Source: Paraspadella gotoi (lineage: Eukaryota; Chaetognatha). From it: a stretch of 64,000 nt of DNA. Where the stretch lies: contig CM119264.1 in NCBI GenBank assembly GCA_051294375.1, forward strand, positions 27,353,340 to 27,417,339. Reading direction: 5' to 3'. Position numbers and translations under genes: made by a program. Below the pieces are notes generated by a model. That model saw nothing but the letters and a program-made list of their open reading frames with translations. It was not told the DNA's origin and ran no database searches. This document shows positions 29,033 to 40,700 of this stretch, piece by piece; position 1 is the first letter of the stretch, and each line of letters opens with the position of its first letter.

Positions 29033-32000
29033 TCAAGATTTTTTCCCGCACGATATTTTTTCGTCTCCTTGATTCAATTTTTCCCGCGTTTTTTCTCGAG
29101 TTTTCTCCGCGAAAATCGCGACTTCTCGCTTCATAGTTTCCGGGTCGACGTAGGCGGGGTCCTCGCCCTTGACCGGTGACGCCCTCGTCCACGTCTCCGA
29201 CAGACCCGCCACGCGGAGCCGGTGACGCAGTCTCGCCAGCGTCGACTTCCGCAGGAGGAAGAGTACGAGCGCCGTGGAGGCGACGAGGAAGAGGAGCAGG
29301 ATCAGCGCCAGCAGCGGCGCACATCACGCGCCAGTGGCGCGGCGAAGTGAGGACGATAGATTTAGAGAGACGAGAATCGTGGGTGAAGACCTGTGAGGGT
29401 AAGTTGAATCGGTCAACGCAGGAAACGGATACATGAATCTAATTGGAGTTTTTCTTGACCAATCAGAGAAGAGGCTTCTCTTCAGGAAATCATGGTCGAG
29501 ACATGAAGAGATGAAAAGGCAAAGAAGCTAAGCGAGACAAAATACAATCAGAAACAACTGTACTTTTCCAACATTGCGATGATAGGATTGATGAAAAAAC
29601 AGAAAAAGAGGTCACGTCAATTCTGAGTGCCCCTTCGATCTCCAACACCCTTGCCAACCACCTCGCCCTATTTTCTTTAAACCTGAAGCTCAAACTTGGT
29701 CCCGTCCTGAAAATCATCCTCGAAAAAAATCCAGGTTCGAACCCCACTGCGGACGCCTCTCTCTCTCGTCGACAAACCCGAGTGGTTTTTCGGGGTAAAA
29801 GAGGACGTATCGTTCGGGCGGACGAGCCAAGTGTATTGCTCGACCTATCAGAAGAGAGAGAGAGAGAGAAATGCTATTTTTACTAATATTGGTATTATTA
29901 CTACCTGTTTGAAGGGATTCGCCAGGATATCGCAAGAGATGTAAAATTTGTCGTTCTCCCACATTTGACGCGATTGTTCATTTTTGCAAATGATTTTCGG
30001 TTTAAACAGGACGTTGAGCGTTTTGACCAGACAAGAGAGAGGGCGCTTCGGTCTGTATGAGTGACAAAAAAAAGGCAATAGGCTTAACGAACAAAAGTAC
30101 ATCGTCTGATATATAATATATCGTCGATGATGATGACGATCACAATCATTATCATGTAATGACAACTTTTCTCTAAACCTGTTGAGCCCCGACAATGCGA
30201 CGGCGCAGGTAAAGTTGGTTTCGTTCTCCCGATGAGAGACTCTGACTTGATGCTGATTGTAGACCGTCCTGACCGGGCTCGTCGAAAACCGATTCGGGAT
30301 CTTTAGTTGTCCCAATTTTCTGTGTAGAGAAATCAAATGAAAATTTGAGGAGAATATAGAAAAAAAAAATTGTATCACGTCAGTTAGTATTTGACCAATA
30401 TTATGACCAATATTCATTATGAGACATTCGGTTGACATTGTATTATTTTCTCTCTTTTCGTTGCAAAGTGAATATTAGGAAATGTTTATTGAGTGCCAAT
30501 ACAACGATTTTTATTATCAATAGTACATGTTTCGACTCTGCTGGTTCGAGTCTTTATTAGCTTTAGAAAAACATTAACAAAAATGCTCTACACATTAAGT
30601 TAGAGAGAGAGAGAGAGTGAGTGAGTGAGAGAGATTGAGGGAGAGTTTCCATTCGGTTATATTTAAGCACGTTTTCCTACATCATAAGCCATCATCAGTG
30701 GTGAAAAGAGAGCGAGAAGATAAAATTTGAAAGAGAGAGACAGAGAGAGGATATAGTCATGGGAAAACTGAATATATGACGAATATAAAAATGACTAATA
30801 AGAGTTGTAACGTTAAGGCGACAAAATATATGTCACTTGCGTATCTTTAATCTCGACGTAATCTGAAAAAGAACTTCCCCACGCCCACAATCTTTTAGTT
30901 AGAACAACGGACACAACATAAACAACCTCAAGTATGCCCAAAAAAAGCAAGTTCTTACTCCGGATACAAGTCTTTGGTCCAGTAAAGATCGGGCAGCATC
31001 GATCCCGCAGCCTCGACGCTGCAGGTCAGCAGCAGCTTCTCTCCTTCGCGGAGATAATCAAGTTTTTGCGGCGAACATTTTGGCGCCGCGATCACGTTAA
31101 GAGTCACGTTGATCTTTTTGCCCTGGAAATCGGGGGGGGGGGGTAACGGCGAGGATCGACGGAGAAAATAGTAAAAAACTTTAATTAAATTATAAATATT
31201 GTCATCTTGATTTCTGTTTTAGTTGGAATTCTAACAGATATTTGGGTCAACTTTTTATAGGGCGAAATATACTACCATTTTTTACTGTTGACTTATCTCT
31301 TTTATAATTGAATTGATTAACTCAGAAAAGGGAAATTCGAACGGCTTCGCTCCTTAACATATTCTCAATATATTTGAGTAAGCACTCAGCGTAAATTTTA
31401 AAATTACATACTTTGTAAGAATCTACTCTATAATTGTATACGAGTTACCTGTGGGTTTTGGCAAGTGTAAATAGCGGCGTCTCTCAACTCCGCGTCGAAC
31501 ACTTTGAGCAAATACTCGTTGCTCCTTTGTTTCTTGGACGTCTCGACAGCAGCGCCGAATTTCGTCGGCGGCGACGGGAGAATACGAACGCCGTATTTTG
31601 ACTTCATAGAAAAAAGGCCAACGTATCGATCCTCGAAACGAATGAAGGCAAATGGGATTTAACTTTAAGGCGTGGTTCGTTATGATGTTATATTTATTAG
31701 ATAAACATTTTTATTTTAAAAAATTAGATTAAAATAGGACAAAACAAAAGTCAACCATCTCTCACCCTCATGAAAAGAATCCCCGCGTTTTCCTTCATCC
31801 AGGCGACGGCGTCGCTCAACGGACAAACGATGACCACAGTCTGACCCACAGTCACCACAACCGACGTCGCCGCCGACGCCGCCTCGCTTTTACCGGCGTC
31901 CTCGCGTCTCTCTTCGGCGTCGCGCCATACGACCTCATGACGCCAAGGGGCGTCGCGCCGGTGTCCGGCGCCGGAAAGGTTATCACGGCGCCGATTAAAA

Positions 32001-32200
32001 GCGTCGGCGCCGGTAACAGTTGACGCCGTAGATTTTGTCAAATCGTTTTTACGTCGATCGATTTGTTTCGAGTAAAAATCGGCGCCAACCGATTCTATTT
32101 GTGGCGTAAATTCGTGACGGAGATTCTCGTTGGCGTAAGACGTCGGCGTGGAGATGAGGAGAATGAAGAAGAGGAAATGGAGAGGGAAGGAAAGAGAAGT
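29033..32200 (-). CDS. Three-Ig-domain transmembrane receptor
   Basis: Cell-surface immunoglobulin-superfamily protein. Exons in coding order: about 32200-31766 (5' limit unresolved), 31601-31449, 31122-30959, 30319-30179, 30052-29905, 29844-29683, 29390-29033. A hydrophobic signal-like stretch (LHFLFFILLISTPTSYA) precedes Ig1: C in VVIVCPL, W in AVAWMKE, C in DAAIYTCQNP. Ig2 has LLLTCSVEA, LYWTKD and TNFTCAVALSG. Ig3 has FYISCDIL and YTWLVRP and lacks a clear second Cys. The last exon should encode the membrane helix (LALILLLFLVASTALVLFLL), a basic stop-transfer and a short tail with EDPAYVDPETM, ending at 29033. That helix is one base out of frame with the upstream exons (see findings). No in-frame Met lies near the signal sequence, so an upstream exon or a very distant start is needed. 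Confidence 0.75.
30600..30760 (+). repeat. GA-rich low-complexity tract
   Basis: GAGAGA and GAGTGAGT runs in the intron between Ig exons 3 and 4. No other structure seen. Confidence 0.7.
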
Positions 32201-34529
32201 TGAGGAGAGAGAAAAAGGGGAGGAACGTTTGTGTGGGGAAGAGAGAGGAGAGAAAGGTAATGAGAAGGAAATAGAAAGGCATTGGAATAGAGAGATGCAT
32301 CTTGAAAAAGAGAAGTGAATTTGCAAAGAGTTGATCTTGAAATGAGAGCAAATATAGAACAGAGATTGGAGATATTTGATTCTAAAGATAGAAAGGAGAG
32401 AGTGGACCCTCGTAAAAGAGAGGAAAAAATAGGTTTGGAAGAAAGTTAGAAGTAAATTGATTTTAAAAAGAAATACGAGAGAGTTAAGCTTCGGAAAAGA
32501 GAGAAAACAAAATGGTTGTAAAATATATGGGAAAGATTTGAGCCTCGTTCTGGAAAAAAGAGAGTAAAGTCTTAACAGGAAGAGGTGACTTTCAAGAGTT
32601 GAGATTAAAGACTCGGAAAATCTTCGCCTTTTCGTTTGTCTTTTGTTTTCTCCGTTTTGACGCTCGAGTCGCTTTTTCGCATCGTGAGTTTTCGTTTCAA
32701 AACGAGTTTTTGTTTGTTTGTTCATGTCTCGATTTCGGACATTGTCGAGGGTAGATAAAGTTTTTATTGTCCCATTCGCGAAGTGGCGCTTTGTGTGATT
32801 AGTTTGCAGCTGCCCAGTTTGCGCTTCCGAGTGCCACATTGGAAATATTTTCATTAACTAAGCTAAGACGAGATTAAATTTACAGCGCAGTAGATAGTTA
32901 TCAGTTAAGCGTTTACTCTTTAATCTTCATATTAATTATACATTCTATTATTATCATTCTTTTTTTCCCCGTCGGAACAAAAGCCGCTTCGTTCGCTCTG
33001 AAGTTGACGGCGTACAGTTATGATCGTTTATTACGATACAAAAAAATACGAATACGACGAGGGATGAAAGGAGCGGGTTTTTTCGATCTTAGCGATTAGA
33101 TGCCGATAAGCGAATTCGAAGCGATATTTTACCCGATCGTTCGAGAGAGGAAGAGGGTCACCCTTGTTGAAATCTCGGATTTAATAACTCGGACGTGGAT
33201 CATTGGAAGTCTTGGTTCTGGTGTAGGCCTAATTTTGTAAAAAGTATGAGAAAGAAAGTACCAAAAAAAATCTAATTTTGAGTTTGTCACAAATGATTTA
33301 TCACCGAAACAATTCTTTATAACAAGAGAACATGAATTAGTTATAGTCATATAGTATTAATGTTATATATTTAAATAAACTATATGATCATATTATAATC
33401 GGAAAAAGAAACAAAACGTTGACCTGGAAATGAATTAGATCGCGAGTCCAGATAGGCTTTTGTTTCGGAAACAAAAAAATGATATCGCTAGTCTATTGTT
33501 TTCAAGACAAAAAAAAAAAAAAAACAGACAGATTTTATTTTTATGCAGGAAATAAACACCAAGGGAAAAAATTTTATTCTTGATGATTAAAAAATAAAAA
33601 TCCATGGTTAACCGAGGAAGCAAAAATAGTCTCGACAAAAATAATTAGTTAAAAAATCGCGGGATTTAAAAAATAAATAGGAGGAAGGTTATCGCTACCG
33701 GCGTTGTTTATTTAATCTAATTTCAAATCAAATACAACATCATTATTTATTTGGATTCGGGCGAAACTTGGGAGCTCTTTTTTTTTTAATTTTCGACGGA
33801 TGTAGTTTATTTTAAAAAAAATCAAAATTGTGACCGTTTAGTTTAGAATTTAAAAAGTTAAACGAAGAAGACGACGATGACGCTTGTTAGAAAAAATAGT
33901 CAAAAAACACCGACCGAAATCATTAACAACAAAAGAACAAAAAAAAAAGTCGATTCGCGTTTGTGTCAACAAATGACGTCGAAGGCGACCAGAAACCAAC
34001 GACCGATTTTGTTTCCAGTCAAAAATGCGATGATGAAAACATCCAAACATTAATAATTTTTCGCCGATGGATAATTTGCGCCAGAGGATTTTAAACGTGA
34101 AACTTTTTTTCAAGTTTTTTTTTCTATTTTAGTTTCAAAAAACTTTTGAATTTTGGCGCTTCGCAAATTCGAATCTAGGGATTTTGTTTTTCCGCGCTTT
34201 TCTCTCCTTTCGATTTTGTGATCGTCTCTTCATTTGTTTTCAAAATTTGATTTTTTTTCCCTTCTTTTACCCTTTTCACACTTATCATGTTTTTCGCACT
34301 CTTAGCGGCTTTTATCTTCTCTTTACAAGTCTGATTTTAACCAACACTCTCTCTCTCTTTCCTCTTGCCCCCCTCCCATCCTTTCACCACCATTTCCTCC
34401 CCCCACTCACGGCGTGATAGTGATTAAACCTGTCACGAATCTCATGATCGATCTCATTTTTCAATCCCTTTCAATTTAATCGATCGTTGGGTCAAAGGCC
34501 CCCCCCGGCACTCCCCTCTGCCACATCCA

Positions 34530-34532
<3 letters not shown>

Positions 34533-34619
<87 letters not shown>
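34533..34619. repeat. (CT)n microsatellite
   Basis: CT repeat with one CA interruption. Confidence 0.97.
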
Positions 34620-34621
<2 letters not shown>

Positions 34622-34778
34622 TTTATGACCATCTCCCTCTCTAAATCTTTCCTAATCCACTGATTGGCCACTGCCCACCATAAGCGTTACGATGTCAGGT
34701 CTTTCCTCTTTTCTTTTATACTTTTTACCAAAATTTCTCGTCTCAAGCTTTTTCCTGTCATTAGTTTGAAAACGCGCC

Positions 34779-34781
<3 letters not shown>

Positions 34782-34863
<82 letters not shown>
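34782..34863. repeat. (CT)n microsatellite
   Basis: About 40 CT units. A shorter tract follows at 34963-34981. Confidence 0.97.
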
Positions 34864-34865
<2 letters not shown>

Positions 34866-35614
34866 CCACTATCCCCCCGCTTTTTACTCTGTCCCATCAA
34901 CCTCCCGAGGGTCATTGGGGCCGAAAGTTATGACGAGAAGTGAAGGTCGACAAACTTAGACTCTCTCTCTCTCTCTCTCTTCACTATCTTTCCTTTTTCC
35001 TTTCCAGGACAATTCCAGACACTAACCTCATATCGTCTCCGCTCATGACAAGTTCTGTGTCCTCGTTTTCCTTTTTTAACTTAATTGATAATAATAAACA
35101 AAAGTGTTATTATTTTTTTTCACTTTATGAATTTTGAGAAAAAACACAATTCGCTGACTACGAAAAAAAAATCCATTCAAGATGTTTTTAAAACGTCAAA
35201 AAGTTAAATAAATCCGTAAATGATTTGGTCATTTATATAAAATCAACTTGTTACGTATTTGACACTAATTTTCCGACTAAAAGTTTAAAAAAATTTCAAT
35301 TGAGTCGATGAATACGCGTTTTTTTTTCGACTTTGATTCACCAGCTTCGATCGCGAAATTTGACTTTTCGATCAACCATTTCATTTGAAAATTTAAATCC
35401 AGTGGCCGACTTTTTTTAGTGGACGTCGGGGATTAATTTCAATTTTAATTACAACAATTTTTTCAAAGTAAATCATATTTTAGTATTTTAAAAAAACTTC
35501 TCTTTAAATTTTATTCTTCTTTTAATGAAAACAGGAATGCGAATTCAATTTTTACAGATATTAAAGTGAAAAGAGAATCGTTAATGCGATTCGAAACGAA
35601 ATGAAAACCCATGG

Positions 35615-35898
35615 GATTGGCGGTGGGCCAAACAAATTCGAGGCTTCGAATCCCCGTGACTTGATTGGCTCATAAATCCTTAGATTCCAAAACCTCGTCC
35701 AATCAAAGGTCGAATTCAAGAAGAACGACGTCGTGAAGATGAAACGCCTCCGATTTTTAATTGGACGAAAAATTCCGGGAGAAAAAAATTGGGTATGGAT
35801 TTCGTTGAAGATCGTGATTGGACCTTGGGGTGGTTGATCTATAGTTCTCTGGACCAATAGGAATCGATAATAATTGGAATTGAAGAATATCGACCAAT
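35615..35898. promoter_or_regulatory. Cluster of eight CCAAT boxes
   Basis: ATTGG or CCAAT occurs at about 35616, 35664, 35699, 35760, 35818, 35853, 35873 and 35893, on both strands, in under 290 bp. Such density is typical of NF-Y-bound promoters or enhancers. The nearest gene start is the cysteine-rich gene at 37750. Confidence 0.4.
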
Positions 35899-36315
35899 CC
35901 GAACTCGCACCCCGGACACCATGATTTTCAGTTTACGTTCATTGAAAGATGCTAGAAATCAGGATGAGGCCGACGTGCCACTTGACTTTGGGGGAGAGGC
36001 CAAGGATTGGAGAGGATAAGCAAAAAAGGGCGGGTGGCGGGGAGAAGAGGAATCGCACACATTTTTTTTCGCGCGCTTTTTTCGAGTATAATCATCGATA
36101 TATTCCCGAAAAGCGCTTATTCATTACGAGTTAAGAATATTCGAATTAACTTTTCCTTTACGCTTTGGCGTCTGATAAAAACTTAAATTTAAAAAGGTTT
36201 AAGAGAATGGTTTTCATTGAAGGATTTTGTTGTTGAAAAAATTGGCAGAGATTTCCCAGAATTTTGACCCTTGGCCAAGATCGAATAAACATCCTAGAAA
36301 TGCCATCGTTGCCGA

Positions 36316-36358
36316 CATCACAACATCACAACATCACAACATCACAACATCACATCAT
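36316..36358 (+). repeat. ACATCACA tandem repeat
   Basis: An 8-bp unit repeated about five times. Confidence 0.9.
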
Positions 36359-36480
36359 TATCAAACGTCGAGGGAGAGAGAGGAATTTCCTCAAAACAAG
36401 AAGCGGGAAGAGGGTTCTCTTTAGTCTTTATGAGTTTTTGAGATCATCGCTAAAAGACGGAGAGGGAACAAACACTTTCA

Positions 36481-36483
<3 letters not shown>

Positions 36484-36518
<35 letters not shown>
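36484..36518. repeat. (CT)n microsatellite
   Basis: About 17 CT units. Confidence 0.95.
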
Positions 36519-36520
<2 letters not shown>

Positions 36521-36740
36521 TTTTAGGCCTTTAAAATTTGTTGACTAAGGAATGAATACATTAATTGAAATTCATGAACCTGTTCTACATAGTACCATTG
36601 ACTAGCGAATAAATTCACTCGTTCAGCTTCTTTTAAAACTCTGAATTTAAAATAATGATTATTATTCATAAACTTCGATCGATGAGGTAATTTCGTCAGA
36701 ACACGGTAAATTTAGTATGTTTCATGTTCATTGTTCATGT

Positions 36741-36746
<6 letters not shown>

Positions 36747-36797
<51 letters not shown>
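36747..36797. repeat. (CT)n microsatellite
   Basis: About 25 CT units. Confidence 0.95.
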
Positions 36798-36800
<3 letters not shown>

Positions 36801-37016
36801 TTATTCGACATAAACTCTCTCTGTTTTCTCTCGAATCCGAAATGAAGTGAAATTTGGCGGAAAATCTGAAGAGAAAGGAAAAATGTTTTGACGTCGCTTT
36901 TCCTTTCCCGCAAGAGGGAGGCACACAATCAACGTTTCTTAAGATTTCATTTCGATAGCACCTATGCGTGTAATTTAAACGCATCACAGGATATGCACTG
37001 TTATTACTCCATTTCA

Positions 37017-37220
37017 TGTACTTTTGTGGCTCATTGCTTGTACTTTTGAGCAATCAAAGTGTGTAATTGTATGGAGTCACTGCGCGCACTTTTATGGCAT
37101 CACTTTTATTAATTTTACGGATTCACTGCGTGTATTTTTCTGGAATAATTGCATGCACTTTTATTGCATCGTTGCGTGTATTTTATTGAGACCGTGCGTG
37201 AATTTTTATGGAATAACTAA
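37017..37220 (+). repeat. Degenerate 23-bp minisatellite, about nine units
   Basis: Consecutive 22- to 24-bp units resemble TGYACTTTTATGGCATCACT plus GCG. They diverge but keep a T-rich core and a TGCG border. The unit length is not a multiple of three, so the open frame across it (37024-37257) is a by-product. Confidence 0.75.
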
Positions 37221-37749
37221 GCACTTTTCCAGGGTACCACTCTACGCCTCTCTTTAGCACGAAACCTATCGCTTAATTAAAAATTTTTAATGTGAGGGAA
37301 AAAGTAGATTAGTTTTGCTTTGTAGTTTTTCTGGTTTCTTCATTTTCGTTATATTTTTTAGTTTCACTTCTTCAGTCTTTCGAAGCTTTTGAGAACGCAG
37401 GTCGGTGGTTCGATGTAACTAAAAAGATAACAAAACAAAAAAAATTATGACAAATTTGCAGCAAAGTGATTTTCAAATAAGTTGCTTGGTCGTGAGTCAA
37501 GGCTAAGTTAAAGATATCAGAGATGAAACACGTAATAAGGCCGCTGACAGGCTTTTTTCTTGTCTGTAAATCAACAATTGAGAAACCATAATAATAATAT
37601 TCGTTCTTTGTTTCCTTACCTGCATGAATAAAAGAAATGCGTTCACATTGTAAGAAGCTTAAAGTTAAAATTAATTAAACTAAAAGATGTATTTTTTTTC
37701 TTCTGGACCCGGGAGCGAGCGGAGTTCGTTCGTCAAGTATCCCGTCAAA

Positions 37750-40700
37750 ATGAAGTGGGCGTTGGCGATTGTCGCAACGTCATTGGCTACGATTTTGGCC
37801 AATGAAAAACCCGGAAAAAAATGCCACGCATGTGAATTACCTTTGCCTTAAAGAGTTTTCACAGTTATGACACGTTAATACAGCTGATTCCGTGTCGGTT
37901 TAAGCGTCATTGGTTACTGGTTATTGGTTACTGGTTACTGATCCAAAACCATATTTTTTGGAAGTTGAAATGATTTTTAAACTGTACTAATTAGCTGAAA
38001 TAAACATTTAGAAAAAGTATATTTTTACATTTACGAGAACAAAAAGTTTGGGTAATGTTAAATTTGCTTATACACTTTTGTTACTTAATTTACATAATGT
38101 TTACGGCAAAGGTAATTTATAATCAGCTTCCCAATGCGACAAGTTCAAGAGTTGCTGCCGTAAAGAAGGTAAGAGCACTAACTTATAGTTAATTAGTTAA
38201 TAGTAATCAGACTCAGTAGTTAAGAATACATCATGGAGCAACGAATATATGTAATCGGGCATTGTAATAAGTTCACCCCGCCTATCACCCCATCACCCCA
38301 ATCACCCCGCGTGTCCCCTTGTCGTGACCCAGTTGCTCATTGAGTAATATTGGGATTAATACCCATTGGTACCTCCCCAGGAGGATGGTCGCAAACAACT
38401 TCAGGGTCGTGGAAAACCCTCGAGCGTGGTTCTAAACCCAGGAACCGTTCCATGGTTGTTAGAGCGGTTAAGGAAGTTTTGGATAGCAGTCTTCAGTCCA
38501 CTTAGTGCCTTATCCACATATATTCTAATACTTAGATAATAGAAAATTGTTTATTATTTTAGCCGAAAAAGAGGGCGAAACTCCTCAAGGTTTTTGCATA
38601 CATGATTGTGAACAATGCAAAAGTAACCTCACTGCGAAAGGCATAAAAAAAATCAGGTAACTAAAATATCAATGATGACAACCAAAAGCACAACACAACA
38701 TGAACACAGAAAATATTTATTAAATTTGAAAAAGAACTGTGAATAAATAGATATCTTAAGCTATCCATCAATCTGTTTTTCAAACAAAAAATTTTTCGTC
38801 TTCTGGTAGAATTATTAAGAAATGTTTGCTGTTAAGAGAACCGCAATTGATTAAAATACAGGGAGGTCCAGCCTTCTTGGGACAAGCTTAAAAAAATCGT
38901 TTGGACGGGTAAATAAAAAAATATTCGAATTGTCTTATCGGCCCTGTCCGGTCAATCTAAGGTCATTGCCAAAGCTAGGGCAAAGTGACCGTGGGGATTG
39001 ACCGGCGCGAAGGAAAAGGAGAGATGGAGACCGATCGTAAGTCGCTTCAGAATAAAAATTGGTACACTTGTAAAAAATTGTAATGACAACCCAATCAATT
39101 CAAAAGATTTACCTTCGGCAACCATGACCTTCTCCAAGTGTTCAGAGAAGACAGCATATGCTCTTGTGACCGCGCCCGTTTGGAATGCTATCATGTCTGT
39201 CACTATTGTTGTTGTCAGAAACTTTACAGTTCTAGAGAGGATTCATGGGACATTCTGCTTCTCTATCCTACATTTTTATTAATCAGGGGATTGCAGTCTG
39301 AAAAACTGAGTGGCCAAAAGTCAGGAGTCTCTATCTTTCATTTAGCTTTTCAGTAAAATTTTTTAAAATTTTGTAAAGAAAAGAATTTTGAAAGAATTTT
39401 GACATGTGTTGCAAAAAGCTTTAATTACAGTAGTTGCTGTTGGATTTTCCTGACGTTTTGAATATCAATTGAAAGAAAATTTAGCTTAGTTGTTGAAGAG
39501 ACATCACATGCACAGGAGATAATAGTTTAGTTTAGTATAAGGCAATTCGAAATATTGGCAAAATAAAATAAAAAAATGCACTTGTAAATCCCACTACGAA
39601 TTGCCTTATACTAAACTAAATTTAGCTTAATTTCTAAAAATAGTCACTTTTTCCCTCCATCAGAAACCGTTTTTGTGCTGTAAGCTCGTCCAATTAGAGC
39701 TGGACCTCCCTGTATATATATTTTGTATTAGTGCAGTCATCGGGAAATGCGTTTACGAAAGAAAATCTCTGCGGCCTGACACATTAAATTGGCCAGTTCT
39801 TGTTATTTCATTCTTGACAGTTGCGAGGAGTGGAGCCTTACTTGCAGAGAAAGCCGGGAATGTAGCAGTTTTCGAGATGCCGGCGCGAGAAAAAACGGGA
39901 AAGTAGTCGGTCCTAATTGCTGCTTTGTCGAGACTAAAAAGGGTAAGGGCAATATTAAATTGTTTCAAGCTTTTGTAAAAGTGTTAAAATATATTAATGT
40001 AGTTTATGAATTCATTTATATTATAAACTTATTTCCAAAATTGTAGTTTTATATTAATGAAATATTTTTTTAAAAACAAATTTAGTATTTAGAATAAACT
40101 TTACCTTAACTTTAACTTTAATTTCTTTTAGAAAGAGTTGTCTTTAACTTAGAGTGGGCTACTCATATTATTGTTAATATTTTATCTTTGACATTGTATT
40201 TGTTATCAGATTTAAAATCTTTTTAAGAAACAAAAAAATACTTAAGATTTATAAATCATTGTCGAAGACGATGACGTGATCTTGTACTTCTTAAAATTGT
40301 TCACAGGATATTCCAACGATTTTTGCGTCGATGACTGTGAGAAAGACTGCAACAGTTTGGTAAGTTTGCTCTTTTTGATCGACGTTAATTTACAGGGCAG
40401 TTTTTTTACGTTTTACGTTTTTAAGTTCATTTAATACTACTTTGTTCAATATTTTTTGTTATAATTTTACTACTTCAATTATGTTTATTATTAGGAATTA
40501 TTTATTTACTTATATGTCATCTTATTTAGTTTCTTTGATATGGAGGAAAAAGCCTCCATTAAATGGCAAAATTTAACTGAATAACTTTTTTGAGTTTTTC
40601 TTAGTACTAACTATATATACAGATTTATTTTTTTTGTTTATAACATTTCGTGGCAAAATCTATTGGAAAGTATGTAGAACTTACTTCTGATTTCAATATG

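Larger units (their letters stand above)
32201..37749. other. Spacer between Ig receptor and cysteine-rich gene
   Basis: Divergent intergenic region. Pyrimidine-rich on the minus strand up to 32.9 kb, likely the 5' region of the Ig gene, then AT-rich. It holds five CT tracts, a CCAAT cluster (35615-35898), ACATCACA repeats and a 23-bp minisatellite. No gene recognised. Confidence 0.6.

Noticed and set aside
29730-29760. tRNA T-arm-like GGTTCGAACCCC
   Set aside because: It lies inside an Ig exon that reads well in frame, and no A box or cloverleaf surrounds it.
32201-32854. Single-exon 367-residue N-terminus for the Ig receptor
   Set aside because: The upstream part of that frame is low-complexity pyrimidine-coded sequence with no Met near the signal peptide. 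An upstream exon is more likely.
38623-38656. Longer exon 3 of the cysteine-rich gene, ending at 38656
   Set aside because: That donor gives phase 2 and puts a stop in the next exon. The donor at 38623 keeps the FCVDDCE frame.
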